Assembly (NCBI RefSeq): GCF_001956915.1
Contig: NZ_MLJO01000004.1
Coordinates: 121,636-185,635 of the forward strand
Length of the DNA: 64,000 nt
Origin: Intrasporangium flavum
GTDB taxonomy: Bacteria > Actinomycetota > Actinomycetes > Actinomycetales > Dermatophilaceae
Reading direction: 5' to 3'
Shown: piece after piece, positions 1-10,400 of the stretch
Position numbering within the stretch: position 1 is the stretch's first letter
Layout of the letters: every line of letters begins with the position of its first letter
Translations under genes and position numbers: made by a program
The notes under the pieces: model-generated
Databases searched by the model: none
Told to the model about the DNA's origin: nothing
The model's input: only the letters and a program-made list of their open reading frames with translations

Positions 1-458
1 CGCGCGGCCTGACCCAGCCGTGGCAGGTGGGTCAGCAGTCGTACTCCGTGTCGTCCGTGTCCGACACCCGTGACTTCCAGCTCGGGATGGGGGAGATGCG
101 CGTCGACCTCACGGGCCTCACGCCCAGCGCCCTCAAGGGCCAGACGAACGTGCCGGTCGACGCCACGGTCGGGATGGGCCAGATCAACCTCGTCGTCCCC
201 AAGGACGTCGCGGTCCAGGTCAACGCCAAGGCGCGAGCCGGCGCCCTGACGGCGATCGGGGCCAACGGCGGCGACGTCGCCGTCAACACGGGCGACGGCA
301 ACGACGTCGGCTCGGGTATGCCGATGCGGATGCGCAGCGGCAACGGCATCAGCATCGACCAGAAGGTGACCTTCGGCCCGGCCGGCCCGCCGACGATCGT
401 CGTCAATGCCGAGGTCGGCCTGGGCGAGATCCGCGTCACGACCGGGAGCGCGTCATGA
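1..458 (+). CDS. C-terminal end of a LiaF/PspC-type envelope protein (partial)
   Basis: The reading frame is open from the first base, so this is the 3' part of a longer gene whose start lies outside the window. The visible part, about 150 residues, is beta-rich and has two similar segments, LGMGEMRVDLTGL and VGMGQINLVVPKDVAV. This is the pattern of the C-terminal domain of LiaF-like and PspC-domain proteins of Gram-positive bacteria (cell-wall-active antibiotic response or phage-shock type). Family knowledge suggests a membrane-anchored modulator of an envelope stress response, but the membrane part is not visible. Its TGA overlaps the next ATG (ATGA), so the two genes are probably co-translated. 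Confidence 0.7.
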   Translation, partial: RGLTQPWQVGQQSYSVSSVSDTRDFQLGMGEMRVDLTGLTPSALKGQTNVPVDATVGMGQINLVVPKDVAVQVNAKARAGALTAIGANGGDVAVNTGDGNDVGSGMPMRMRSGNGISIDQKVTFGPAGPPTIVVNAEVGLGEIRVTTGSAS

Positions 459-1150
459 CCGGCCAGCACGACCGACGCGTCGACGCGCCCGACACCACCG
501 ATGCCACCGATGCCACCGAGGCGACGGCGCCCGCCCCCGCAGCACCCGACGACCACGAGACCCGTGACGACCTGGAGACGACGATGACCACCCAGCAGCC
601 CGACGAGACCGGCACCGGCGCGACCGCCGACCGGCCGGACCCGACGCTCTCGAGCCAGCTCGGCTGGCCCGACGCGACGACGCCCGTGCCGCAGCAGTCG
701 TCGGCCGACACGACGACCCTGCCACAGGCGTCGACGGCCGCCCTGCCGCAGGTGGAGCCGACGGCCGTGTCGCCGGCCGAGACGACGGTCCTTCCGCAGG
801 CGAGTGGTCCGGCCGAGCCCTTCCGCGTCGAGGCGAGCACCTCGGTGCCCGACGACACCACGCACGGCGAGGACGCCACCCTGCTGCCGCCCCCCGTCTG
901 GCCGCCCGTCGCCGCGCCCGTGGCACAGACCTACGAGGGGCCCGGCGTCACGGTGCGGCGCGGCCCGCGGCCCGGGACGGTGATGTTCGGGCTGCTCGCG
1001 ATGATCGTCGCCGCCTACGTGCTCGTCGCCAACCTGACCGACGCCGACGTCAGCATCCGCCTCGTCGGGCCGCCGCTCATCGGGGCCTTCGGCGGCATGC
1101 TCCTGCTCGTCGGCATCGCGGGGGTCCTCGCCGGCCGCCTGCGCCGCTGA
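455..1150 (+). CDS. Thr/Pro/Asp-rich membrane protein with two C-terminal TM segments
   Basis: 231 aa. About 150 residues rich in Thr, Asp, Pro and Gln come first, with loose repeats such as TTLPQAS and TVLPQAS. Two hydrophobic helices follow at about residues 177-194 and 208-227, and the protein ends in a basic RLRR tail. I do not recognise a named family. The ATGA overlap with the upstream LiaF/PspC-like gene suggests one operon and an envelope-associated role. The long disordered N-terminus probably faces the cytoplasm, because there is no signal peptide and the C-terminus is positively charged; that is inference. Confidence 0.75.
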   Translation: MTGQHDRRVDAPDTTDATDATEATAPAPAAPDDHETRDDLETTMTTQQPDETGTGATADRPDPTLSSQLGWPDATTPVPQQSSADTTTLPQASTAALPQVEPTAVSPAETTVLPQASGPAEPFRVEASTSVPDDTTHGEDATLLPPPVWPPVAAPVAQTYEGPGVTVRRGPRPGTVMFGLLAMIVAAYVLVANLTDADVSIRLVGPPLIGAFGGMLLLVGIAGVLAGRLRR

Positions 1151-1201
1151 CCCCCGGGGCCGGGCGCACCTCCCAGCCCCGGCGCCCCTCCCCAGGACCG
1201 G

Positions 1202-1227
1202 CCGGTCGACGTCGACGCGTCGACCGG
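1202..1227. terminator. Candidate hairpin terminator
   Basis: Inverted repeat CCGGTCGACG (1202-1211) / CGTCGACCGG (1218-1227), a 10-bp perfect stem with a 6-nt loop, 50 bp after the stop of the membrane gene. No T-run follows, which is common for actinobacterial terminators. Confidence 0.5.
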
Positions 1228-1331
1228 TCGGTGCCGCGTCGAGGGGCTCGCGTGGTTACGCTGCGCACGGGACGCGGTCGCCCGCGTCCACGACCCGACC
1301 AGACCCGACCCACGACACACGGAGGCACGAC

Positions 1332-3296
1332 GTGGCCCTGAAGTCCGGCATCGACCTCGGCGCGCTGGACCGCGCCACCCGTCCCCAGGACGACCTTTTC
1401 CGGTTCGTCAACGGCACGTGGCTCGACACGACGGACATTCCCGGCGACCGGGCGCGCTTCGGCACCTTCGACGTCCTGCGCGAGCAGTCCACGGCCCGGG
1501 TGCACGACCTCATCGAGGACGCCGCCGCCGACCACGACGCAGCCCCCGGGTCGCCGACGCGCCAGGTGGGCGACCTCTACGCCAGCTTCATGGACACCGA
1601 GCGGATCGAGGCTCTCGGTCTCGCGCCCCTCGAGCCGTTCCTGTCCGACGTCGCCACGGTGAACGACGTCGAGTTGCTCGGCGCGACGCTGGGGCGCCTC
1701 GAGCGTGTCGGGGTCCGGGGCGTGCTGCAGACGTACGTCGCACCCGACGAGCGCTCGCCGGAGGAGTACGTCGTCTACCTCGAGCAGGGCGGGCTCGGGC
1801 TGCCCGACGAGTCGTTCTACCGCGAGGAGAAGTACGCGGCGATCCGCGAGGCCTACGTCGCGCACGTCGGCCGGCTCCTGACCCTCGCGGGCATCCCGGC
1901 CGCCGAGGACAAGGCGGTCCGCGTCATGGCGCTCGAGACGCGTCTGGCCGCCGGCCACTGGGACAACGTCGCCACGCGCGACGCCGTCAAGACGTACAAC
2001 GCCCACACCCTCGACGAGGCGCGGCAGCTGGCGCCCCAGTTCCCTTGGGACGCCTGGCTGCTCGGCATGAAGGCTCCCGAGGGCGCGTTCGGCAAGGTCA
2101 TCGTCCGCGAGCCGAGCTTCCTCACGGCGCTCAGCGAGGCGCTCGCCGAGGTGGAGATCGCCGACTGGCAGGCTTGGCTCACCTGGCACGTGCTCAGCGA
2201 GTTCGCCTCGCTGCTGCCGCAGGCCCTCGTCGACGAGGACTTCGACTTCTTCGGTCGCACCCTCTCGGGCCAGCCCGAGAACCGCGAGCGGTGGAAGCGG
2301 GCGGTGTCGGCCGTGGAGAACGGCGTCGGCGAGTCCGTGGGCCGGCTCTACGCCGAGAAGTGGTTCCCGCCGGAGGCCAAGGAACGCATGCAGCAGCTCG
2401 TCGCCAACCTCGTCGAGGCGTTCCGGCGCTCCTTCGGCTCGCTCGCGTGGATGGGCGCCGAGACCCGCGCCGAGGCGATCGCCAAGCTCGACGCCTTCAC
2501 CCCGAAGATCGGCTACCCCGACACCTGGCGCGACTACTCCTCGATCACCATCGAACCGGGCGACCTCGTCGGGAACGTCACGCGCGCAACGGAGTTCGAG
2601 GTCGACCGCAACCTCGCCAAGATCGGCCAGCCGGTCGACCAGGGCGAGTGGTTCATGCTGCCGCAGCACGTCAACGCCTACTACATGCCCTCGATGAACG
2701 AGATCGTCTTCCCGGCCGCGATCCTCCAGCCGCCGTTCTTCGACCTCGAGGCCGACGACGCCGTCAACTACGGCGGCATCGGTGCCGTCATCGGCCACGA
2801 GGTCGGCCACGGCTTCGACGACCAGGGCTCGCGCTACGACGGCACCGGCGCCCTGCGCGACTGGTGGACCGAGGCAGACCGCGAGCGGTTCGACGCGCTG
2901 TCCCAGCGGCTCATCGAGCAGTTCAACGCCTACACCCCGGCCGGCCTCGACGACTCGCACCACGTCAACGGCGCACTCACCGTCGGCGAGAACATCGGCG
3001 ACCTCGGCGGCCTGCAGATCGGCTACGCGGCCTACCGCATCGCCACCGAGGAGTCGGGCATGCCCGAGCTCGACGGCTTCACCGGGCCGCAGCGGTTCTT
3101 CATCGGCTGGGCGCGGGTCTGGCAGGGCAAGGCGCGCGAGGCCGAGGCGATCCGCCTGCTCGCCATCGACCCGCACTCGCCGCAGGACGTGCGCGGCAAC
3201 GCGGTGCGCAACGTCAGCCAGTTCCACGAGGCCTTCGCGGTGACGCCGGAGGACGCCATGTGGCGCCCCGAGGAGGAGCGGGTCCAGATCTTCTGA
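1332..3296 (+). CDS. M13 family metallopeptidase (PepO/neprilysin-like)
   Basis: 654 aa, full family length. A zinc endopeptidase of the neprilysin/PepO family: the gluzincin motif HEVGH lies at residues 489-493, and ENIGDLGG, carrying the third zinc ligand (Glu553), is about 60 residues downstream. The motif NAYY and a C-terminal RVQIF end also fit the family (usually W near the end). There is no signal peptide or TM segment, unlike eukaryotic neprilysin, so it is predicted to be cytosolic, as are many bacterial PepO enzymes. The GTG start is set by GGAGGC at 1321-1326. The gene appears to stand alone with its own 180-bp upstream region. Substrates are probably short peptides, from family knowledge. 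Confidence 0.93.
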   Translation: MALKSGIDLGALDRATRPQDDLFRFVNGTWLDTTDIPGDRARFGTFDVLREQSTARVHDLIEDAAADHDAAPGSPTRQVGDLYASFMDTERIEALGLAPLEPFLSDVATVNDVELLGATLGRLERVGVRGVLQTYVAPDERSPEEYVVYLEQGGLGLPDESFYREEKYAAIREAYVAHVGRLLTLAGIPAAEDKAVRVMALETRLAAGHWDNVATRDAVKTYNAHTLDEARQLAPQFPWDAWLLGMKAPEGAFGKVIVREPSFLTALSEALAEVEIADWQAWLTWHVLSEFASLLPQALVDEDFDFFGRTLSGQPENRERWKRAVSAVENGVGESVGRLYAEKWFPPEAKERMQQLVANLVEAFRRSFGSLAWMGAETRAEAIAKLDAFTPKIGYPDTWRDYSSITIEPGDLVGNVTRATEFEVDRNLAKIGQPVDQGEWFMLPQHVNAYYMPSMNEIVFPAAILQPPFFDLEADDAVNYGGIGAVIGHEVGHGFDDQGSRYDGTGALRDWWTEADRERFDALSQRLIEQFNAYTPAGLDDSHHVNGALTVGENIGDLGGLQIGYAAYRIATEESGMPELDGFTGPQRFFIGWARVWQGKAREAEAIRLLAIDPHSPQDVRGNAVRNVSQFHEAFAVTPEDAMWRPEEERVQIF

Positions 3297-3321
3297 GCAC
3301 TACGCGAGGTCGCGCGTCGGG

Positions 3322-3783
3322 TCAGAGGACCTTCTTGAACCCGACGTGCGACTTCTCGAAGCCGAGCCGCTCGTAGAAGCGGTGGGCGTCGAGACGCGTC
3401 GCGTCGGAGGTCAGCTGGACCAGCGTGCAGCCGAGGCGCCGCGACTCCTCGACGGCCCACTCGACCAGCTGGGTGCCGAGGCCCGAACCGCGTTCGGACG
3501 ACGCGACGCGCACGCCCTCGACGATGGTGCGGGTGGCGCCCTGTCGCGACAGGCCCGGCTGCACCGTCAGCTGCAGCGTGCCGACGACGCGCCCGTCCCG
3601 CTCGGCCACCACGAGGTGCTGCCCGCGGTCGGCGGCGACACGGTCGAAGGCGGCCTCGTAGGGGGTGAGGTCCTCGGGCGTCTCGCGGGCGGCGCCGAGC
3701 ACGTCGTCGGCGAGCAGCCCCACGATGGCCGGCACGTCGGCGCGGCGGGCCGGGCGGATGACCGGGTCGGGGACCGGCGTCAC
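3322..3783 (-). CDS. GNAT family N-acetyltransferase
   Basis: 153 aa from a GTG (3783-3781) that overlaps the stop of the upstream SRPBCC gene, which argues for translational coupling and decides the start. The acetyl-CoA loop is SERGSGLGTQLVEWA and the C-terminal GNAT strand-helix is FYERLGFEKSH. The second strand GRVVGTLQLTVQPGLSRQG resembles single-domain amino-group acetyltransferases. The substrate cannot be told from sequence. It converges with the M13 peptidase gene, only 25 bp away. Confidence 0.88.
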   Translation of the reverse strand: MTPVPDPVIRPARRADVPAIVGLLADDVLGAARETPEDLTPYEAAFDRVAADRGQHLVVAERDGRVVGTLQLTVQPGLSRQGATRTIVEGVRVASSERGSGLGTQLVEWAVEESRRLGCTLVQLTSDATRLDAHRFYERLGFEKSHVGFKKVL

Positions 3784-4256
3784 CGCGGGCCGGACTCGCC
3801 GGACTCGGCGGCGGCCTTGAGCTGGGCCAGGCCCTTCTCGAAGTCGGGCCCGATGAGCTTCTCCATCGACCAGAACCGGCTCATGAGGCGCATGACGGCG
3901 TTCTGCGGCCCGGTCATGGCCCACTCGACGGTCGTGGAGTCGCCGGTCGGGGTCAGGGTGAAGTCGACGCGGTTGGTGGCGCGCATCGGCGCCGAGAAGA
4001 CGAGGTCGACGCCGACGTGGTGGGGCTGCGACTCGACGATCTCCATGCGCCCCTGGCCGGCCTTGCTGTTGCCGCGCCACGCGTAGGTGGCCCCGACGCC
4101 GGACGGCGGGCCGGCGTAGGTGCGCTCGAGGTGGGGATCGAGCCCCTCCCACGGAGACCACTTCTGCCACTCGTGCAGGTCGTTGACGAGGGCGTGGACG
4201 CGGTCGGCCGAGGCGGCGACGAGGGTCGAGCGACTGATGTGGAAGTCCTTGGCCAT
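3780..4256 (-). CDS. SRPBCC family (polyketide cyclase/START-like) protein
   Basis: 158 aa. It has the SRPBCC signature: an N-terminal strand-helix HISRSTLVAASADRVHALV, then LHEWQKWSPWEGLDPH, and a C-terminal helix with EKGLAQLKAAAE. Members bind hydrophobic ligands in a helix-grip cavity. No catalytic residue pattern points to a specific reaction. It is the first gene of a two-gene unit with the GNAT. There is no clear Shine-Dalgarno right before the ATG (4256). Confidence 0.88.
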   Translation of the reverse strand: MAKDFHISRSTLVAASADRVHALVNDLHEWQKWSPWEGLDPHLERTYAGPPSGVGATYAWRGNSKAGQGRMEIVESQPHHVGVDLVFSAPMRATNRVDFTLTPTGDSTTVEWAMTGPQNAVMRLMSRFWSMEKLIGPDFEKGLAQLKAAAESGESGPR

Positions 4257-4467
4257 GGCGCGATCCTGCCACCGCCGGTCGGCGCGTGCCCGGGATTCCC
4301 GGCATGCCCCACCTGCACCATCGGCCCCCTTCGCACCAGTTCACAGGCATTTCGCAGCATTCGCCGGACAGGTGTGGTCTGCGTCACTACGTTCGGCGCA
4401 GGTAGCGCGCTTGGTCGAGGCTCGCGGACACCGTTCGGGCACAGGCGCGCCCCACATGGGGAGAATC

Positions 4468-7400
4468 ATGGTGCGCAAGTCCGTCAGTCGTGCCCTCGGA
4501 GCCGGGCTGGCCTCGCTCCTCGTCGCCGTCGGCGCCCTCGCCGGTCCGTCACCGGCCTTCGCGGCCGACCCCGACCCGGGGGTCGACAAGGTCGTGGCGC
4601 TGCTCGGCGGTGCGGGCGGCACGAACAACCTCGCCACGTGGACCGGCGGGCTGGCGACGATCGGGGCGTTCGGCAAGCAGCTGCCGTTCGTCGCGGCGAG
4701 CCCCGGCGGCCTGGCCGGCCTCGACGACCTCGTCAAGGAGGGCGTCACCGGTGCGCTGGCCGGCACGACGACGTGGGCCGACCTGGCGACGTCGGGGGAG
4801 TCGGTCAGCCTGCCCGGCGGCCGCACCGGCACGCTCGACATCACCGTGGACGACGCCGGGGACGGCAAGCGGGTCCACGTCAACCTCGTCGTCACGCGCA
4901 CGGCGACGCAGCAGGCGCTCGCCGTCAGCTCGGCGGGCCCGCGGGTCGAGCTCTCCTCGCCGAAGGGCGTCACGGCCACGGTCGAGGCGACGCTGTCGCT
5001 CTGGGTCGTCTGGACCGGCCCCACGACCAACAAGGTCTATCTCGCGAGCGACGCCGCGCACGCCCCCCGCGTCGACGTCGACGTCACCGCGCACCTGTCG
5101 GCGGCAGCGAAGGCCGCGGTCGGCATCCTCGGGGTGACGCTGAGCAGCACCGACTTCGCCGTGACGATGCACGCGTACGCGAAGGTCGACGACCCGAACA
5201 ACGACGGCGTCCTCGCCTTCGACGTCGCGGGCACCGGCGACGGCGAGCTGGCCGCCGACGGCTCGCTCGCCGGGCTCGTGTCCGCTGCGCTCGACCCCAC
5301 CGGGTCGGCGACAGACCCGGGCACCGCCGGTTCCGTCTCGGGCACCCTGCACGTTGCAGCTGACACGAGCGGCCTTGCCGGAGTGGCGTTCCCGACAAAC
5401 GTGGCCGCCGACGTCACGGTCGCCTGGCCGAACATCGCTACGGGCGCCCCGACCGTCACCGCCCCGACGCTCGCCGGGCTCGTCGGCAAGTTCCAGAACA
5501 TGAGCCTGCGCGACCTTGCCGACGGCTTGGCCCAGGTGGCCACCGCGCTGACCGGCATCCAGGCCGCGAGGTTCGACCCCGACGGCGCCGGCCCGCTGCC
5601 CTCGACCGGCAACCTCGACCTGCCCTTCCTGCGCGGCACGGTGTCCGACGCCGTCAAGGCCAACCAGGTGCTCGTCGACTTCCTCAAGGCCAACGTCGTC
5701 CAGGTGCCCGACCCGAACCAGCCCTCGCCGCCCGGGTTCGACGCGTCGGCCGTGGGCAACCCGACCTTCGACTCGCTCCAGGACCTCGTCGCCAAGCTCA
5801 AGGCGGCCGGCATCGGCCTCGACAACCTGTCGTGGGACGCGGCGACGAGCAAGCTCGTGTTCCGGATGCGCATGGTGAAGACGGCGCCCTCCGCCGGCGT
5901 CGCGATGGATGCGGGCGCCGCACGCACGTCCCGCCCGTCGGCGACGTACTCGGCGAACGGCCTCGCGCTCGACGACGGCACGCAGCCGTGGACGGCGAAC
6001 CAGTGGGTCGGCATGCGCGTCATGGCGGGGACCTCGGCTGGTGAGATCACGGCCAACACGAAGAGCTCGCTGACCCTCGCCAGCACGTGGATCGGTGGGC
6101 AGCCTTCCGCGAGCACGCCGTTCGTCATCGTCGGCCCTGAGGCGCAGCTCGGCGCCGTCACCTTCGGCGACCAGCTGACCGACCAGCCCGGCGGCACAGG
6201 CCCGCGCCGCGGCATCCTCCGGGCGAACTCCTCCCAGACCTTCGCCACGGTCAAGCCGTCCTTCGCCGCGGACCTCACCCTCGTGCTCGACCTGCAGGAC
6301 CCGAAGACGGGCGCCGACTGCATCGGCTTCGAGGGCAACACCCAGGCCTGCCCGTTCGTGCAGAAGACCGGCGCGTTCTCGACGAACGTCACCTCGCTTC
6401 CGCTCGGCCCCGACCGCATCATGGTGCGCACCGGCAGCCCGCTGCTCACCGCGGACTTCCCGATCGACACCGCCGTCGACTTCACGGCCAACGCCGGCTT
6501 CTTCCAGGTGCGGCTCAAGGGCTCGCTGTCGGTGTGCAACAGCTCGGCCCCGGCCGACTGCTCGGCCGCCGGCACCGGCCACATGCTCTCGATCGGCCTC
6601 AAGCAGGCCGGTGACGCCCAGCACGACATCCGGCTGCGTGACCTCTTCGCCACCCTCGTCACCGACACCCCGACGGGCACGAGCCAGGCCGGCGACCTGC
6701 TCGACGTCGACGTCAACGTGCGTGCGACCGCCGACCTCAAGGTCTCGGTGCCCGACGCCGCCGGGTTCCTCCCCGCCGGCTCCGACGTCGGCGTCTCGGC
6801 GCACTGGAACGACCTGACCCGGGCGAGCGGCGCCGACGGCCCGCAGCTCGACCTCAGCCGCCTCAGCAGGATCTTCGCCCTCGACATCAAGCCCGGCTCG
6901 CAGGCCGAGCTGTTCGCCATCGTGCTCAAGACCCTCCAGACCCTCGCCGCCCAGCTCGCCGAGGCGCAGCCCGGTGGTGCGTCCGGCATCTACAGCCGCG
7001 AGATCCCGGGCACGGGCACGTCGCTGCGCGACCTCATGCGCCGCGACGCGTCGGGTGTCGGCTCGGACGTCAACTACGGCACGAACACCCTTCAGCACGT
7101 GGGCCGCACGTTCGACGCGTCGTTCGTGGGGCGCACCGTCGTCGTCGGTACACAGGTGGCCGTCGTGGCCTCGGCGTCGGGCGACACGGTCACGCTGGCC
7201 GAGCCGTGGACGACGAAGCCCGCCGACGACACGGCGTACTCGTTCCGCTCGCCGCTCGACGACGCCATCGACGTGATCTCGCTGCACCCGCCGCAGAACA
7301 TGCAGGACCTCGTGAAGGTCCTCGACGACCGCCTCGGCACCGGCGCCCTGCGCTTCCGCTACCTGGACACCGGCGGCACCCCGAACGTCGTGCTCGACCT

Positions 7401-10400
7401 CGACTGGAAGCGCGACTACCGCACGAGCACGCCGGTGCGTCTCGACCTCGGCGGCGACAAGTCCCTCGTCACGGCCGCCGCCAGCGGCCAGGGTGCCGCC
7501 CACGTCACCGGCGGCGTCAAGGTCGGCCTCGTCGTACCCCTCGCCCCGGGCACCGGGCCCGACGACGCGGCGTCGCTCAAGGTGCTCGCCGACTCGAAGG
7601 TGAGCATCGCCGCCGACGCCCGCTTCGACGGCCGCGCGGCCGGCACCATCGGCCCGCTGACGGTGTCGGCGGGCGACCCCGGCGGCGACCCGGCCAAGCA
7701 GGCGAAGCTGAGGGCCGACCTCAGCCTCGAGCTGTCCGACGCCGGCGCCGCGGCGGACACCCCGGTCAGCTTCTCCTCCTTCCTGTCCGGGCTCGACGTC
7801 AACTTCAACGCCGCGAACACCCCGGTCGACTGCGGTGAGAGCCTGAGCACCCCGCTCATGGTCTGCGGCGTCATCCCGCTCTACGCGACCGTGTCGGGCG
7901 GGCCGACCACCTCGCTCGGTTCGGTGGCCCTGCGCCTGCAGGACTCCACCGACCCGGCCACCCTGCTCGACCTGTCCGGCAACCTGCCGGCCCCCGACGA
8001 CGCGAAGAAGCGGTTCGAGCTGCCCGACCTCTCGGCGGCCTTCGCGAACGCCTTCGCCGACTTCACCCAGATCGGCCCGGGCCTCGACGGCTACCTCGAG
8101 AAGATCGAGCAGTCGATGCGTCTCGCGACCTTCGACGGCAAGCTGCCCTTCGTCGGCAAGGACCTCCAGCAGGGCGCCGACTCGATCGGACGGCTGCGCG
8201 CCGAGATCAAGGCCAAGCTCGGCAACGTCCCGGCGAGCCCCAAGGAGGCCAAGGACTACGTCAACACCAAGATCGCCGAGGCGATCACCGCGGCCGGGCT
8301 CCAGAAGACGAGCCTGACCGTCGACTACGAGTGCAAGGCGAAGCTCGAACCGACCGCCGCGCCGACGCTCGCGGCGACGCCGTCGACGACCGGTGCGACG
8401 AAGTGGCGCTACGAGATCGTCGCCAGCCAGGGCTCCGGCTCGGGCACCGACGGCGACACCGTCGCCTCGTCGCCGAGTGCGGAGACGACGACGTCGTGGA
8501 CCGCGCTCGGCAGTGGCAACTCGATCAAGGTGTCGTGGACGAAGGCCGACGGCGCGACGAAGTACAAGGTGCTGCGCAGCAAGGACGGCGGCGCCTTCCA
8601 GCTCGTCAAGGTGCTCGACGCCGTTTCCGGCAGCGCGCAGACCTTCACCGACGACGGCAGCGCGACCGCCACGGCGTACACGCCCGTCACGACGAAGCCG
8701 ATGCTCGTCGACTGCCCGACGACGAACATCAACGGCGTCAACCTCGCGTTCGACGTCAAGGCCGGCACCGTGACGCCCGACGACGGCTGCGTGCCCGGCT
8801 CCGGCTGCCTCGGCGACGGCAAGAAGCTGCCGCTCGACATCGGCATCCCGGGCCTCGCCCTCAAGGCCGGCGACGACGACGCGATCACCTACGGGCTCGG
8901 CCTGCAGCTGCACGTCAAGGCCGGCATCAACACCGACGACGGCTTCGTCATCTACACCCACGACAGCTGGCAGGACGGCGCCCCCGCACCGGAGTTCGGC
9001 CTCGGGGCGCGGTTCGACATGCCCGCGACGATGAAGGCCCAGCTGGCCTTCCTCGACATCGACGTCAAGAAGAACGGCACCGCGCCGCTGTTCGCCGGCG
9101 CCTTCCTCATCGACCTGAAGTCCCGCGACGCGACGGAGACGGCTGACAGCGTCCTGACGATCTCCGACATCGCCCGCGGCGACGCGTCCTCGCTCTTCGG
9201 CATCTCGCTGACGGCGAAGATCAAGGCCGACTGGCTCGTCAAGGCGTCCGTCGACTCGGTGCTCCCGGGTGTGCAGGCGAACTTCCTTCTCGGGTGGGAG
9301 TTCTCGAACAAGAACCTCAAGAGCCTCGGCGCCCCGACGATCGAGTTCAAGGACGTCGCCATCGACGCGGGTGGGTTCCTGTCGAACCTGCTCGGGCCGG
9401 TCCTCAAGAAGGTCAAGTCGGTCACCGGGCCGCTCCAGCCGGTCATCGACACCCTCTACGCCCCGATCCCGGTGCTGTCCGACCTGAGCAGGATGGCCGG
9501 TGGAGGCGACGTCAGCCTCATCACCCTGGCCAAGACGTTCAACACCCTCGCCGGCGGCCCGAAGCTCGACTTCGTCGACAAGATCGCCGCCCTCACAACC
9601 CTCATCAACAACCTGCCCGACTGCGGTGGTGGGCCGGGCGACCCGACGTGCCTCATCCCCATCGGAAAGTTCGCCGTCGACGGCGACAAGGCCCTCGGTA
9701 CCAGCGTGTCGCCGACCAGCAGCCTGTCGCCCGGTTCGGCGAGCTCGCTGATCAAGACGGCCACCGCGGCCAGCAAGGACGACGTGAAGAACGCCCTCAA
9801 CACCAAGGGCGGCAAGGGCAACGTGTTCGGCTCGGGCGGCACCGCCGGCAGCGCGAGCAGGTCGGGCTTCACCTTCCCGATCCTCGACGACCCGGCGTCG
9901 GTCTTCAGCCTGCTCATGGGCAGCGACGTCTCGCTCGTCGAGTTCGACAGCGGGCCGCTGACGCTCGGCTTCACGTGGCGCCAGTCGTTCGGCCCGGTCT
10001 ATGCGCCGCCGCCGGTCATGGTGACGCTGTCCGGCTCGGCATCGGTGACGCTGCGCTTCATGGCCGGGCTCGACACCGCGGGCATCCGGTATGCCGTCGA
10101 GGCGGCCCAGGCGGGCACCTCCGTCGACGCCGTCAAGCTCCTCGACGGCCTGTACTTCAAGACGACCGACGCGAACGGGGTGCCCGTCCCCGTCGTGCAG
10201 CTCGACGGCGAGATCGCCGCAGGCGCAGCGGTGTCCGCGGTCATCATCACCGTCGGCATCGAGGGTGGACTGCATCTGACGATCGGCTTCCACTGGAACG
10301 ACCCGAACAACGACGGCAAGTTCCGGGTCAGCGAGTTCCTCCACGCGGCGGCCAACAACCCCTTGTGCCTCTTCACGACCACCGGACGGCTCAGCCTCTT

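Noticed and set aside
1077..3227. Long minus-strand open frame (716 codons) opposite the M13 peptidase gene
   Set aside because: It is a third-position GC shadow: composition is Arg/Asp/Val/Leu/Gly-rich, no motif is found, and the plus strand has an intact zinc peptidase with a ribosome site.
4549..10344. 1931-codon minus-strand open frame inside the RTX gene
   Set aside because: Same cause; the plus-strand frame has a signal peptide, RTX repeats and continuous coding through the region.
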